Part shown: one piece after another, positions 18,052 to 27,176 of the stretch
Layout of the letters: every line of letters starts with the position of its first letter
How positions within the stretch are numbered: the stretch's first letter is position 1
NCBI RefSeq assembly: GCF_002307475.1
Contig: NZ_NTMH01000032.1
Coordinates: 62,001 to 126,000, forward strand
Length of the DNA stretch: 64,000 nucleotides
Direction: 5' to 3'
Origin: Pantoea allii
GTDB taxonomy: Bacteria > Pseudomonadota > Gammaproteobacteria > Enterobacterales > Enterobacteriaceae
The notes under the pieces: model-generated
Databases searched by the model: none
What the model was told of the DNA's origin: nothing
Seen by the model: the letters and a program-made list of their open reading frames with translations, nothing else
Translations under genes and position numbers: made by a program

Positions 18052-19068
18052 TTAACTGACGCTTGCCACCAGCCATGGCGTCAGTTCGTCCAGTTCATGC
18101 TGCTGCAGTGGGTATTCCGCTTTTAACGCTTCAATGTGCTGCGCCATCACATCAGGTTGATAGGCTGCACCCTGTAAGCGTGAGGCCAGCATTTCCAGAG
18201 GCGCAGGATTCAGGCTGTCACTGAAAATCTGGCAGCGGCTAATCGTGCCGCGCTCAACGTCAAAATGGATTTCCACACCGCCCCAGACGAAACGATTATC
18301 CAGTACGTGTGAAAAGTCCGGCGCCTGACCAAAATTCCATTCCCAACTGCTTTGCCGGGCAAACTGTTGTTCAAAGCCGGGCAGGTCGGGCAGCCGGTCG
18401 GGTGAGATGTGCTCGGGTTTACAACGCGTGGCAAAATGTTCAAAACAGGCTTCAGTGATAGCGTGGCAGATATGTTCGTAGCGAATATCGGGAACCAGGG
18501 TTTGCAGATTGGTTACGCGTGCACGTACCGAGGCGATCCCTTTAGCCTGTAATTTTTTGCTATCCGGATTGAGATAATTTGCCAGGCGTGACAGATCGGC
18601 ATTCATCAGGATTGTGCCATGATGGAAGCCACGATCGGGGGTTTCACGATAAGCCGAACCGGAAATTTTGCGCACGCCTTCATCCGTATCGATCACCAGG
18701 TCGTTGCGTCCGGACGCCTGGGCATTCACGCCCAGCTTTGCCAGTGCCTGCAGGATGATGGCGGTTGAGACACTTTTGTCATACTCGGGTTTGCCCGCCA
18801 TAAATGTAAAGCAGCAGTTTCCCAGGTCATGGAATACCGCTCCGCCCCCGCTGCTGCGCCGCGCCAGTTTGATGCCATCCTCTGCCATTCGACGCGTATT
18901 ACACTCTTTCCACGGGTTTTGCGCCCGACCAATCACCACGGTTTCTGCATTTCGCCACAAAAACAGTACCCGCTGGCTCGCCGGCATCTGGCGAAAAATA
19001 CACTCCTCCACCGCCAGGTTGAACCAGGGATCGTTCGATTCTGATAACAGTAAACGCAAAGGGGGCAT
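18052..19068 (-). CDS. lplA: Lipoate-protein ligase A
   Basis: Enzyme of 338 residues, identical in length to E. coli LplA and alike throughout. It activates free lipoate with ATP and attaches it to the E2 and GcvH lipoyl domains. Motifs: the lipoate-binding [15 protein letters not shown], the adenylate region [22 protein letters not shown] and the [18 protein letters not shown] block; the C-terminal accessory domain starts around 260. GGAG with a 6-base spacer precedes the ATG at 19068; an in-frame TTG at 19074 sits too close to it. Convergent with the ABC membrane gene; a GGGCAACG/CGTTGCCC inverted repeat between them (17972-18009) may end transcription. Confidence 0.95.
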   Translation of the reverse strand: MPPLRLLLSESNDPWFNLAVEECIFRQMPASQRVLFLWRNAETVVIGRAQNPWKECNTRRMAEDGIKLARRSSGGGAVFHDLGNCCFTFMAGKPEYDKSVSTAIILQALAKLGVNAQASGRNDLVIDTDEGVRKISGSAYRETPDRGFHHGTILMNADLSRLANYLNPDSKKLQAKGIASVRARVTNLQTLVPDIRYEHICHAITEACFEHFATRCKPEHISPDRLPDLPGFEQQFARQSSWEWNFGQAPDFSHVLDNRFVWGGVEIHFDVERGTISRCQIFSDSLNPAPLEMLASRLQGAAYQPDVMAQHIEALKAEYPLQQHELDELTPWLVASVS

Positions 19069-19559
19069 TATCAACTCCGTTTCCTTGAGAAATTCTGCCG
19101 CTACAGTAGGACAGAAGAGCAGTTTACTTCAGCCAGCCCCAGAGGCAATTGCCTTAGGACAGGCTGACGGCTAAGCGGAGATCGTGATGCCGTGCAGCAT
19201 GGCCGGTCCTGCGGGTGAGTTCCGCTTTGTATCAAATTTGTTTAATATCGATTTAATATATTTATAACCCAAACAACTATCAGGTTTATCCTCTGCAGAT
19301 TGTTATGATTTGGTTAATTACCAGTGGATTATTAAAAAAGAGACGTCCATGATTCGCAGGCATGGAGAGAATCGGATGACGTGATTCTGCAACCTCAGTT
19401 GATTTTCTCTTACGCGCAGGTTCAGGCGCGAACGCGTCAGGCTTTCGCTCTTAACCCAGGCGGCGACATGTCTGACATCATGGGCACTACCCTCATCATA
19501 ACCCGTATTCCGCAGACTGATTTGCTGCCAGCGACAGGCGGCTTTTACTGGAAGATATC
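19069..19559. other. Upstream region of the FAD dehydrogenase operon
   Basis: About 490 bases without a convincing gene. A 60-codon frame beginning with GTG at 19381 overlaps the next start by four bases but has no recognisable features. The AT-rich part around 19220-19340 is the likely promoter area for the dehydrogenase operon. Confidence 0.45.
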
Positions 19560-20063
19560 ATGAATCACTATTCACGCCGACGCGTGCTGAAGATGGTCGG
19601 ACTGGTGGCTGTGACCAGCGCCGCCGGACATCTGCTCCCCCTGGCCCGCCTTAATGCCGCACAACCGGACGCCCAGGCAGATGAGCTGGACGTTTTCATG
19701 CAGGTTTCTCAGCAACTCACACAGCGGGATGAGCTTAACGAAACCGTGGGCAGTGCGCTCTATGACACCTTAAGCCAGACGCAAAAGAATTTCTCGGCTG
19801 CACTGGTACATTTAAGTAACCTGCTGACGCGTCAGACCGATCTGTTGCAACAGGAACGTTTGCAGTTTGCCGAGAGCGATGCGGGCTGTGCGAAGCTGGC
19901 GGGCGCCATTCTTAGCGGTTGGTACACCGGGGTGGTGGGGAAAGGTAAAAATGCGCGATACATCACCTACATCAATACCCTTGCGAATCAGGTCGTCAAT
20001 GACAAACTGGTTCCGCCGAGCTTCTCATATGGCGTCTGTGGCAGTTGGGCGAGTCAACCGTGA
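19560..20063 (+). CDS. Sugar dehydrogenase small (gamma) subunit, Tat-exported
   Basis: Protein of 167 residues of the gluconate 2-dehydrogenase/FAD-glucose dehydrogenase subunit 3 family. The N-terminus has a twin-arginine signal, SRRRVLKMVG, then a hydrophobic run and a likely cleavage site near residue 33. The mature part contains the subunit-3 hallmarks LAGAILSGWYTGVVG and the closing YGVCGSWASQP. In characterised enzymes this subunit carries the catalytic subunit, which lacks its own signal, through the Tat pathway and stabilises it in the periplasm. It is the first gene of the operon, 15 bases before the catalytic subunit gene. TGGAAG precedes the ATG. Confidence 0.88.
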   Translation: MNHYSRRRVLKMVGLVAVTSAAGHLLPLARLNAAQPDAQADELDVFMQVSQQLTQRDELNETVGSALYDTLSQTQKNFSAALVHLSNLLTRQTDLLQQERLQFAESDAGCAKLAGAILSGWYTGVVGKGKNARYITYINTLANQVVNDKLVPPSFSYGVCGSWASQP

Positions 20064-20078
20064 TCCTTTTTAAGAGTA

Positions 20079-21692
20079 ATGTCATCAATGAAGAAGAATG
20101 AGTCGGCTGATGTCGTCGTGATTGGCGCGGGCGTGAATGGCGCATTACTGGCTACCCGATTGGCTAAAGCCGGTAAAACCGTTGTATTACTTGAGTCCGG
20201 GCCGAAAGTCGGCCGGGATGAGCTGGTCGAGCGCTTCCGTAGCTCCGCCTTTAAGTCTGACTTTATGTCCCCTTATCCCTTTTCGCCCATGGCGCCGCAG
20301 CCGCGATATACACCTGAACCCAACGACTATCTGCAGCAATTAGGCCCGCAGGCGTTTAATGCACAGTACATCCGCATCTTTGGTGGCACCAGCTGGCACT
20401 GGGCTGCCCAACTGTGGCGCTTTGTGCCCAATGATTTCCAGCAATACACACGTTATGGCGTGGGAAAAGACTGGCCGATTGGCTATCAGGATCTGGAACC
20501 CTATTACTATGAGGCTGAAGTTATCGCTGGTGTCGGGGGATCGCCGGATAACGGATCGCCACGTAGCAAGCCTTTCCCGATGGAGCGCGTACCGGCGTCA
20601 TGGCTACAGCAGCGTGTAACGGCACGGCTCGCGCCAGATTTCACCGTGCTGGATGACAGCACGGGGCGCAACAGCCGTAGTTATGATGGTCGACCAGCCT
20701 GCTGCGGCAACAATAACTGTATGCCGTTGTGCCCGATCGATGCCCAGTATCATGGCGGGCTGGCCGCCCAGCAGGCAGAAGACAGCGGCGTCCAGGTCAT
20801 TACCGAGGCGGTGGTTTATCAGCTTGAACACGATGGGCAGGGCAGGATTGTTGCCGCGAACTATTATGACTGGAATAAAACCAGCCATCGCATCACGGCA
20901 CAGACATTTGTCCTCGCGGCCAACGCGATTGAAACGCCGAAGCTGTTACTGATGTCCACCAGCGATAAATTTCCGCAGGGAATTGCCAATGCCCGGGATA
21001 CTGTCGGGCGTCATCTCTGCGATCATCCCGCGATTGGCGTCACCTTCGACGTAGATGAGGAGATCTGGCCGGGACGTGGCCCTGTCAGCCCGTGCTCGAT
21101 TGGTCAGTTCAGAGACGGCGAATTCCGCCGCGAACATGCGCCATTCCGTCTGGATATCTCCAATGCCTCGCAGGTGGCGGCGGTGACAAAAGAAGTGCTG
21201 GAAGAGGGATACTTTGGTAAAAAACTCCAGGAGCAAGTCCGTTTCCGTGCGGCACGCCGTCTTAGCATTAAAAATGCGCTGGAGCAGCTCCCCAATCCTG
21301 ACAATCGCGTGACCTTAAGCCGCAATAAAGATGCATTGGGATTACCCACACCTGCGTTGTTCTGGGATGTGGATGACTATGTGCAGAAAGGCACAGAAAA
21401 AACGCGTGAGTGCTATGACGCGATAGCGGCCAAGCTTGGCGCAACCAATATCCAGCACAGCAAAAGCGGCAAATTCTCCAATCGCCAACATATCACCGGC
21501 ACCCTGTCGATGGGGCACGATCCCGCCACCAGCGTAACTGATGCCTGGGGACGGGCGCACGATCATGAAAACCTGTTCATGGTTGGTACCGGCGTGATGC
21601 CAACGGTTGGTACCTGTAATGTTACGCTCACCGCCATGGCGCTTGCGCTGCGCACCGCTGACAAGATTTTGCAGGAGACACAGCATGGGTAA
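20079..21692 (+). CDS. GMC-family FAD dehydrogenase catalytic subunit with 3Fe-4S cysteine motif
   Basis: Catalytic subunit of 537 residues. FAD-binding VVIGAGVNGALLATRL lies near the N-terminus; the GMC C-terminal block includes HITGTLSMGHDPATS, VGTGVMPTVGTCNVTLTA. The sequence CCGNNNCMPLCP (about residue 207-218) gives CC-x4-C-x3-C, the 3Fe-4S ligand pattern of Burkholderia FAD-dependent glucose dehydrogenase and of fructose dehydrogenase; this argues for the FAD-GDH branch. Substrate could be glucose, gluconate, 2-ketogluconate or a polyol. It has no signal peptide and should be co-exported with the small subunit. Electrons would pass to the triheme cytochrome c encoded next. ATG at 20079 used; another in-frame ATG lies at 20088. 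Confidence 0.9.
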   Translation: MSSMKKNESADVVVIGAGVNGALLATRLAKAGKTVVLLESGPKVGRDELVERFRSSAFKSDFMSPYPFSPMAPQPRYTPEPNDYLQQLGPQAFNAQYIRIFGGTSWHWAAQLWRFVPNDFQQYTRYGVGKDWPIGYQDLEPYYYEAEVIAGVGGSPDNGSPRSKPFPMERVPASWLQQRVTARLAPDFTVLDDSTGRNSRSYDGRPACCGNNNCMPLCPIDAQYHGGLAAQQAEDSGVQVITEAVVYQLEHDGQGRIVAANYYDWNKTSHRITAQTFVLAANAIETPKLLLMSTSDKFPQGIANARDTVGRHLCDHPAIGVTFDVDEEIWPGRGPVSPCSIGQFRDGEFRREHAPFRLDISNASQVAAVTKEVLEEGYFGKKLQEQVRFRAARRLSIKNALEQLPNPDNRVTLSRNKDALGLPTPALFWDVDDYVQKGTEKTRECYDAIAAKLGATNIQHSKSGKFSNRQHITGTLSMGHDPATSVTDAWGRAHDHENLFMVGTGVMPTVGTCNVTLTAMALALRTADKILQETQHG

Positions 21693-23043
21693 GCGATTAA
21701 ATCGGTTACTGCCTTTAGTGGTGCTCATGCTCACTGCAACCCAGGGCAGTGCGCAGGCAGAAAGCCAGACTGACCTTATAAAACGGGGTGAATACCTTGC
21801 TGTCGCCGGGGATTGTGCCGCCTGCCACACAGATGAAGGCAAGGCACCTTTTAGCGGCGGACATGCCATTGGTAGCCCGTTAGGGATCATTTTCAGCACC
21901 AATATTACGCCATCAAAAACGGCCGGCATAGGTGACTACAGCGAGAAACAGTTTGCCGATGCGCTACGCAGGGGCATGCGTGCCGATGGCAGCCATCTTT
22001 ATCCCGCCATGCCTTACACCGCTTATGCCAAAGTGAGCGACAGCGATGTTTCGGCGCTTTATGCTTACTTTATGCATGGCGTCAAAGCCGTTGACACACA
22101 GCCGGAAAAAACCGCGCTGCCTTTTCCGTTCAACCTGCGTTTTAGTATGGCTGCATGGAATGTACTGTTCCTCGATACCAAACCCTTCAGGCCCGATCCC
22201 AGCCAGTCAGCAGAATGGAACCGTGGCGCTTATCTGGTCGAAGGATTAACCCACTGCAGCACCTGCCATACGCCGCGGAATTTTTTGATGGCGGAGCAAC
22301 AGAGCAAATCGCTACAGGGTGCTTCTTTGGGAACCTGGTTTGCGCCGGATATCACGGCGAATACCTTACAGAGTGACGATCAGTGGTCACGAGAATCGCT
22401 GGCTGCCTACCTGGCGAGCGGTCACGCCGATAACGGGGCGACCGCAGCGGGGCCGATGCTTGAAGCCATCGATAAAAGCTTTTCCAGGATGACGCCGGAA
22501 GACCGGAACGCGATTGCGACCTATCTGATGCCTGTCGCCGAGCAGGAAGACAGCGATGCCGACACCGAGTCAGATGTACAGGAACCGGCCAGCGGACTCA
22601 CACCAGTAACCGGTGATGATACGCCAGATATGTTATCGGACATGACGGATGGCGAGCGTGTTTACCGCAATAATTGTGCCTCGTGCCATAACCTGGAAGG
22701 ACAGGGCTTAACAGGATTCCCCGCTCTGACTAAACATCCGGTATTAGAGAAACCTACGGCGGATAACGTTGCGATGGCTGTGCTTGGCGGTGTCTGGCCA
22801 GCGAAGGGGCAGGGTATGATTGGCTTTGCCCATACGCTGGATGATACGCAAATTGCTGACGTCACCAATTATGTTATGCAGGATATCGGTAACAGTGCGG
22901 TGCGCATTACCCCGGACCGGGTGAAATCACTGCGTCAGGGCGGCGAGCCATCACTACTCTTGCCGCTAGCCCGCGCAGGCATAGCGGTGGCTGTGCTGGC
23001 GGTCGTACTGCTGCTGTTTTGGTGGTGGCGTCGCCGACGCTAG
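21685..23043 (+). CDS. Triheme membrane-anchored cytochrome c subunit of the dehydrogenase
   Basis: Protein of 452 residues with a Sec signal peptide (hydrophobic to about residue 22, ending AQA) and three c-type heme sites, CAACH, CSTCH and CASCH, each in its own cytochrome c domain. A C-terminal membrane anchor (VAVLAVVLLLFWWW) with a basic end fixes it in the inner membrane. It takes electrons from the FAD subunit and delivers them to ubiquinone. The ATG at 21685, with CAGGAG 7 bases upstream, overlaps the stop of the catalytic gene by 8 bases, so translation is coupled; longer in-frame extensions upstream lie inside that gene. An acidic linker of about 25 residues (QEDSDADTESDVQEP) separates the second and third heme domains. 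Confidence 0.92.
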   Translation: MGKRLNRLLPLVVLMLTATQGSAQAESQTDLIKRGEYLAVAGDCAACHTDEGKAPFSGGHAIGSPLGIIFSTNITPSKTAGIGDYSEKQFADALRRGMRADGSHLYPAMPYTAYAKVSDSDVSALYAYFMHGVKAVDTQPEKTALPFPFNLRFSMAAWNVLFLDTKPFRPDPSQSAEWNRGAYLVEGLTHCSTCHTPRNFLMAEQQSKSLQGASLGTWFAPDITANTLQSDDQWSRESLAAYLASGHADNGATAAGPMLEAIDKSFSRMTPEDRNAIATYLMPVAEQEDSDADTESDVQEPASGLTPVTGDDTPDMLSDMTDGERVYRNNCASCHNLEGQGLTGFPALTKHPVLEKPTADNVAMAVLGGVWPAKGQGMIGFAHTLDDTQIADVTNYVMQDIGNSAVRITPDRVKSLRQGGEPSLLLPLARAGIAVAVLAVVLLLFWWWRRRR

Positions 23044-23050
23044 TCGCTTT

Positions 23051-23078
23051 TTCTCCACGTCCCCGTGGACGTGGAGAA
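23051..23078. terminator. Hairpin after the dehydrogenase operon
   Basis: Perfect 12-bp stem (23051-23062 with 23067-23078) and CCGT loop, 7 bases past the cytochrome stop. There is no T-tract after it, so it may act as an mRNA-stabilising hairpin or a weak terminator. Confidence 0.6.
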
Positions 23079-23303
23079 TCGCCGTGACATCGGTGTGGTC
23101 CCCGGATAAGACCCGGCTGCTTATTACGGCAGTCAGCTACATGCCTTCTGAACACATTTCTGACCGCGCGCAACGCTATACTGAAGCCTCTCCTTTACTC
23201 TAAACTGAAAACAGCTGATATAAGTATTCCGTCAGGATGTGATTGATAACACGCTGTTTCTGATATTTTGCATTATCCCGTAGCGAGAGAATGGTAAACC
23301 GGC

Positions 23304-24845
23304 ATGGAATTACGTCGAAAAAAAGATGTTGCAATGATGCGCATTTCGCCGCTGCTCAGAAGTATTACCCTGGCGGGGAGTTTATTAACGATTGGCGTGA
23401 TTGTTGTTAATGTCTGGACGCTTCACCTGGACTGGCAAAGGACGGTTCGATTAGCTGAAGAGCGCGCGATCGATCTTTCTCTGGCACAGGCGCGTCAGGC
23501 AGAAGACACGTTTCTCCAGACAGAACTGTCACTGCGTGAAGTCCAGCGAGAAATTGAGTCCCAGACTGAGACCGGCGTGGATGTTTCAGCAATCAATAAC
23601 ATCATGCGCACCTTACAGAGCCGTCTGCCTCAGATGGATGGCATCTTTTATTACGACGCGCAGGGTAAATGGATAGCCAGTTCCTTAACGCAGACACCTT
23701 CAGCAAATAACGCCGATCGGGAATATTTTGCCTACCATCGCAATAATCCCCGTAACAGCGTGCACGTCGGGCCCGCTTTACGTAGCCGCAGTTCGGAACG
23801 CTACGTGATCCCTGTTTCTTTGCGCGTCAGCGATAACTACGGTGATTTCCGTGGTGTACTTCTTGCCACGGTGAGTGTCGATTACTTTCGCCATTATTAT
23901 GATTATTTTGTCATTGGCCCCAAGGATTTACTGGCGCTGATGCTGGCAGACAGCACTGTGCTTTATGCTCGCCCTTTGCCAGACAGCTACATTGGTAAAA
24001 ACCTCTCATCCAGCCCGCTTTTCCATCAGTTACTCGAAAATTCACAGCGCGGTAGTGGTCAGTGGAAGGCTGAAGTTGACGGTATAACGCGCATTTTTGG
24101 CTTCGCTAGCTCAAGCCGTTATCCTTTCGTCGTTGCCGCCGGCTTTGATAAACAAGGGCTTTTCGTGCACTGGGCTGAAAGCAGGGTGCAGGGAGTGGTA
24201 CTGAGTCTGGTGTTACTGATGGCGATCATCCTGCTGTGGATGTTAATGCGGCATGAAGCCCGGCGCAGTTTACGCTACCAAATTGAATTAACCCATCTCA
24301 GGGATGAACTCACCGCCGCCAACCACTCGCTGGAAAATCTGGCGAACGCCGATGGGCTAACGGGACTGGCCAACCGTCGTTATTTTGACCACTTTCTGAA
24401 AAAAAGCCTGTTGCACGGACGCAGTAGCGGAGGACCGGTATCGTTGATACTTTTCGATATCGATTATTTCAAACGCTACAACGATACCTACGGTCACGTT
24501 GCAGGTGACGCCTGTTTACAACAGGTGGGCCGTGTGCTGAAAACGTTCGCCCAGCGTCGGACCGATATTGCTGCCCGTTATGGCGGTGAAGAATTTGCCA
24601 TCGTGCTAGCCGATACTCGCGCCGAGGATGCATTAAGGATGGCGTTGAGTGTGGTTGAGGCGGTCAGAGCGTTAGCTATACCGCATACTTCTACGGGGCT
24701 GGAGACGGGGTGCGTAACGTTAAGCGCCGGCGTGGCGTCTTCGGCGTCCGGGGAAGGACCGGAAAGCGCAGGATTATTGATTAAACGCGCGGATGAAGCG
24801 CTCTATCGTGTCAAACACCAGGGACGAAACGGGGCCAGCATCTAG
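23304..24845 (+). CDS. Membrane-bound diguanylate cyclase
   Basis: Protein of 513 residues that should make cyclic di-GMP. TM1 (about 17-37), a periplasmic double-PAS/Cache-like sensor (about 40-285; blocks FYYDAQGKWIASS and GPALRSRSSERYVIPVS are typical), TM2 (about 290-313), a short coiled linker and a GGDEF domain from about 345 (LANADGLTGLANRRYFD). The active site reads RYGGEEF, an active GGEEF variant, preceded five residues earlier by RRTD, an RxxD inhibitory site. FDIDYFKRYNDTYGH is also intact. The ligand of the sensor is unknown. The gene stands alone, so its output target cannot be inferred from neighbours. Confidence 0.92.
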   Translation: MELRRKKDVAMMRISPLLRSITLAGSLLTIGVIVVNVWTLHLDWQRTVRLAEERAIDLSLAQARQAEDTFLQTELSLREVQREIESQTETGVDVSAINNIMRTLQSRLPQMDGIFYYDAQGKWIASSLTQTPSANNADREYFAYHRNNPRNSVHVGPALRSRSSERYVIPVSLRVSDNYGDFRGVLLATVSVDYFRHYYDYFVIGPKDLLALMLADSTVLYARPLPDSYIGKNLSSSPLFHQLLENSQRGSGQWKAEVDGITRIFGFASSSRYPFVVAAGFDKQGLFVHWAESRVQGVVLSLVLLMAIILLWMLMRHEARRSLRYQIELTHLRDELTAANHSLENLANADGLTGLANRRYFDHFLKKSLLHGRSSGGPVSLILFDIDYFKRYNDTYGHVAGDACLQQVGRVLKTFAQRRTDIAARYGGEEFAIVLADTRAEDALRMALSVVEAVRALAIPHTSTGLETGCVTLSAGVASSASGEGPESAGLLIKRADEALYRVKHQGRNGASI

Positions 24846-24873
24846 CTCACGTCGAGCCGATCTGGCAGGGAAA

Positions 24874-24896
24874 CCGCCCGGGCATTGCCCGGGCGG
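24874..24896 (-). terminator. GC-rich terminator hairpin between convergent genes
   Basis: Ten-bp GC stem (24874-24883 with 24887-24896) and a three-base loop, 7 bases past the nitroreductase stop on the minus strand, followed on that strand by TTT. It may serve both convergent genes. Confidence 0.65.
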
Positions 24897-24903
24897 GTAA
24901 AGA

Positions 24904-25644
24904 TTATTTGTCGCTACCGAATCCCTGCTTGTGTAGCGCTGGCAGGACGTTGGGGAAATAGATGTGCTGGTAATATCCGCTCACGCTGTCGCTCCAGCTT
25001 TCGCCGTCCGCACGCCCGGTTGCTTGCCAGTGCTGAACCATTTCAGCATTGTAAGCCGCGATTTGCTGCTCCAGACCTTCGGTGTGATAGCTTTCTTCGT
25101 GACGGAAGGTTTGCATCGGCAGGCGTGGTTTTTGAAATGCGGGTTGATCGACATACCCAATCACCACGCCCGCCACCGGGAACGTATATTCTGGCAAATT
25201 AAGCAGTGAGATCATCGCGTCAGGATCGCGGCGAATCCCCCCAATGGGCACGATGCCTAAGCCTTCTGCCCGGGCCGCGGCCATGATACTTCCCAGCGCA
25301 ATGCCGACATCGGTAGCACCAGAAACAATACTCTCAATACTTTCCTGAGCAACCTGCTCTTTGCCTACTGCCGCCATTGCCATACGGGATTTATGCATGT
25401 CGAGCACCAGGGTAATAAACACCGGGGCCTTAGCAATCCACGGCTGTCCACCGGCAATCTGGGAGATCGCCTGACGTTTCCCGGCATCCCGCGTGACGAC
25501 CAGTGAAACCTGCTGTGAATTAACAGAAGTCGGCGCGCGATAGGCGGTGCTGATGATGCGATCCAGGATGGCATCGTCGACGGGTTTGTCGGTAAAGCTG
25601 CGTTCACTTTTATGGCTGGTAAACAGGTTAATAATATCGCTCAT
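24904..25644 (-). CDS. NfsA-like NAD(P)H-dependent nitroreductase
   Basis: FMN-dependent nitroreductase-fold protein of 246 residues. The N-terminal HKSERSFTDKPVDD holds the arginine/serine FMN phosphate contacts; APTSVNSQQVSLVV, GLGIVPIGGIRRDP and PVAGVVIGYVDQP are typical of the NfsA/Frp group, as is the length of about 240. It likely reduces quinones, nitro compounds or flavins with two electrons. The orthologue of E. coli nfsA cannot be claimed with confidence because several family members exist in enterics. It is monocistronic, with its own terminator. Confidence 0.85.
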   Translation of the reverse strand: MSDIINLFTSHKSERSFTDKPVDDAILDRIISTAYRAPTSVNSQQVSLVVTRDAGKRQAISQIAGGQPWIAKAPVFITLVLDMHKSRMAMAAVGKEQVAQESIESIVSGATDVGIALGSIMAAARAEGLGIVPIGGIRRDPDAMISLLNLPEYTFPVAGVVIGYVDQPAFQKPRLPMQTFRHEESYHTEGLEQQIAAYNAEMVQHWQATGRADGESWSDSVSGYYQHIYFPNVLPALHKQGFGSDK

Positions 25645-26047
25645 CGTTGCTCCAAAACGTTAACCTAAAATTCAGTTGCCTGAGGATAACAAATTTATGT
25701 CTGCCACTCTTTAACCGCACTGGCCTTAACCTGTCGATTAATAACAAATTTAACGGACAGGCAACCTGGAGACGTTAAGCATGACTAATGTGCCTGAGAT
25801 AACACCCGGTTTGCGTTTTTACCACTCTGGCGAGTGGCACGCTGGCGGGAAGGGTGCGGCAGGCCTCGCCACCACACGGGAAAGGCGGATACCTGTCTGA
25901 AGGGATAAACAGGGTACGGGCAACTGATGAAGGATAAGCCTGGATGATTAAAAGCAGGCTTATCATTTTTCTGTCATTTTTCAGCCATAAATCGTTCATT
26001 TTTCTCCGCTAGCTTACTGCAATTCTCATTTGCAAAGCGGCGCATGT
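25645..26047. other. Intergenic region with an orphan terminator-like structure
   Basis: About 400 bases between divergent genes. A canonical terminator at 25933-25970 points rightward although no gene upstream on that strand would use it. The 170 bases before it contain GC-rich segments that could fold, so a small RNA or a leader is possible; no known riboswitch consensus was recognised. Confidence 0.4.
25933..25970 (+). terminator. Orphan intrinsic terminator
   Basis: Perfect 10-bp stem GATAAGCCTG/CAGGCTTATC with a 12-base loop, then ATTTTT. It lies 78 bases before the ABC ATPase start, so it would terminate a short transcript begun upstream. Confidence 0.7.
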
Positions 26048-27151
26048 ATGAGCCATTTGGCGCTTCATAACATCACCAAACGCTGGGGCGAGAAAATCGC
26101 GCTGGATAATATCAATTTTGACGCCGCAGAAGGGACGTTTGTTGCACTGTTGGGCCCTTCAGGCTGCGGTAAATCGACCTTACTCCGCACCATTGCCGGG
26201 CTGGAGACGGCCGACAACGGATCGGTCAGTTTTAACCATCTGGATATCACCCACTTACCGCCCTCCCAGCGCAAGCTTTCCATGGTGTTTCAGTCGTATG
26301 CGTTATTTCCTCATCTGAGCGTCAAAGAGAATTTGTTGTTCGGTTTAAAAGCCCGCGGCGAGGATAAACTCACGTTTGCCGATCGTCTGCGTCAGGTCAG
26401 TAAGCTGATGGAACTTGAGACGTTGCTGGATCGCTTACCGTCCCAACTGTCCGGTGGTCAACAACAGCGGGTGGCGTTAGGCCGTGCCGTTATCGCTAAC
26501 AATACGCTGTGCCTGATGGATGAACCCCTTTCTAACCTTGATGCCAAACTGCGCCAAAGCATGCGTCGTGAAATTCGTGCCTTACAGAAAAAACTGGGGC
26601 TGACGATGCTCTACGTGACGCACGATCAGACAGAAGCGATGAGCATGGCCGACAGCATCATCTTGCTGAATGAGGGGCGAATTGAGCAGCATGACACGCC
26701 AGATAACCTCTATAACAATCCAGCCAGTGTGTTTGCGGCACAGTTTATAGGCGCACCGCCCATGAATATCTTACCGCTGACCTTTGACCACATGAATCAC
26801 TACCTGAGCCCGCTTACGCAGCCCGTCGTTGAAGGTTTTAGCAATGGCGCGCTCAGTCTTGGGATTAGGGCAGAAGATATCCAGCTCATTAACGCCGATG
26901 GCGCGGCGCTGACGGCCAACGTCGTGAGTTATGAATATATGGGGGCGGACACCTTATTACAGTGCCAGATTGCTCACAGCCATGCGTCGTTAACCGTCAC
27001 GGTCCCGGGAATGAAACGGTTTATCGAGGGAAGCCAGACCGGGCTGCAATGGCCTGCCGATAAGCAATACCTGTTTTCAACTGATAGCGGTAAACGCTGT
27101 TTGCACGCTGAGCAGCTGATGTCTGTGTCATCCAAAAAATATGCGGTTTAA
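26048..27151 (+). CDS. ABC importer ATP-binding protein, UgpC/MalK type
   Basis: ATPase of 367 residues for a carbohydrate-type (CUT1) importer. Walker A GPSGCGKSTLLR, Q-loop VFQSYALFPH, signature LSGGQQQRVALGRA, Walker B CLMDEPLSNLDAK and the switch His in YVTHDQTEAM are all intact. The C-terminal part (from about 240) is a TOBE regulatory domain, the feature that marks the MalK/UgpC branch. It is first in an operon with a binding protein, two permeases and a phosphodiesterase. The ATG at 26048 begins the conserved N-terminus (MSHLALHNITKRWG); the frame extends back to a TTG at 26030, outside the homologous region. Confidence 0.92.
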   Translation: MSHLALHNITKRWGEKIALDNINFDAAEGTFVALLGPSGCGKSTLLRTIAGLETADNGSVSFNHLDITHLPPSQRKLSMVFQSYALFPHLSVKENLLFGLKARGEDKLTFADRLRQVSKLMELETLLDRLPSQLSGGQQQRVALGRAVIANNTLCLMDEPLSNLDAKLRQSMRREIRALQKKLGLTMLYVTHDQTEAMSMADSIILLNEGRIEQHDTPDNLYNNPASVFAAQFIGAPPMNILPLTFDHMNHYLSPLTQPVVEGFSNGALSLGIRAEDIQLINADGAALTANVVSYEYMGADTLLQCQIAHSHASLTVTVPGMKRFIEGSQTGLQWPADKQYLFSTDSGKRCLHAEQLMSVSSKKYAV

Positions 27152-27176
27152 CGGTCTTTTTACCTAAGGGAAAATC

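Noticed and set aside
19381..19563. Sixty-codon frame overlapping the start of the dehydrogenase small subunit
   Set aside because: GTG start without a ribosome-binding site and no recognisable feature.
25760..25970. TPP or molybdenum-cofactor riboswitch before the ABC operon
   Set aside because: The conserved cores of these classes are not present; only a terminator is clear.
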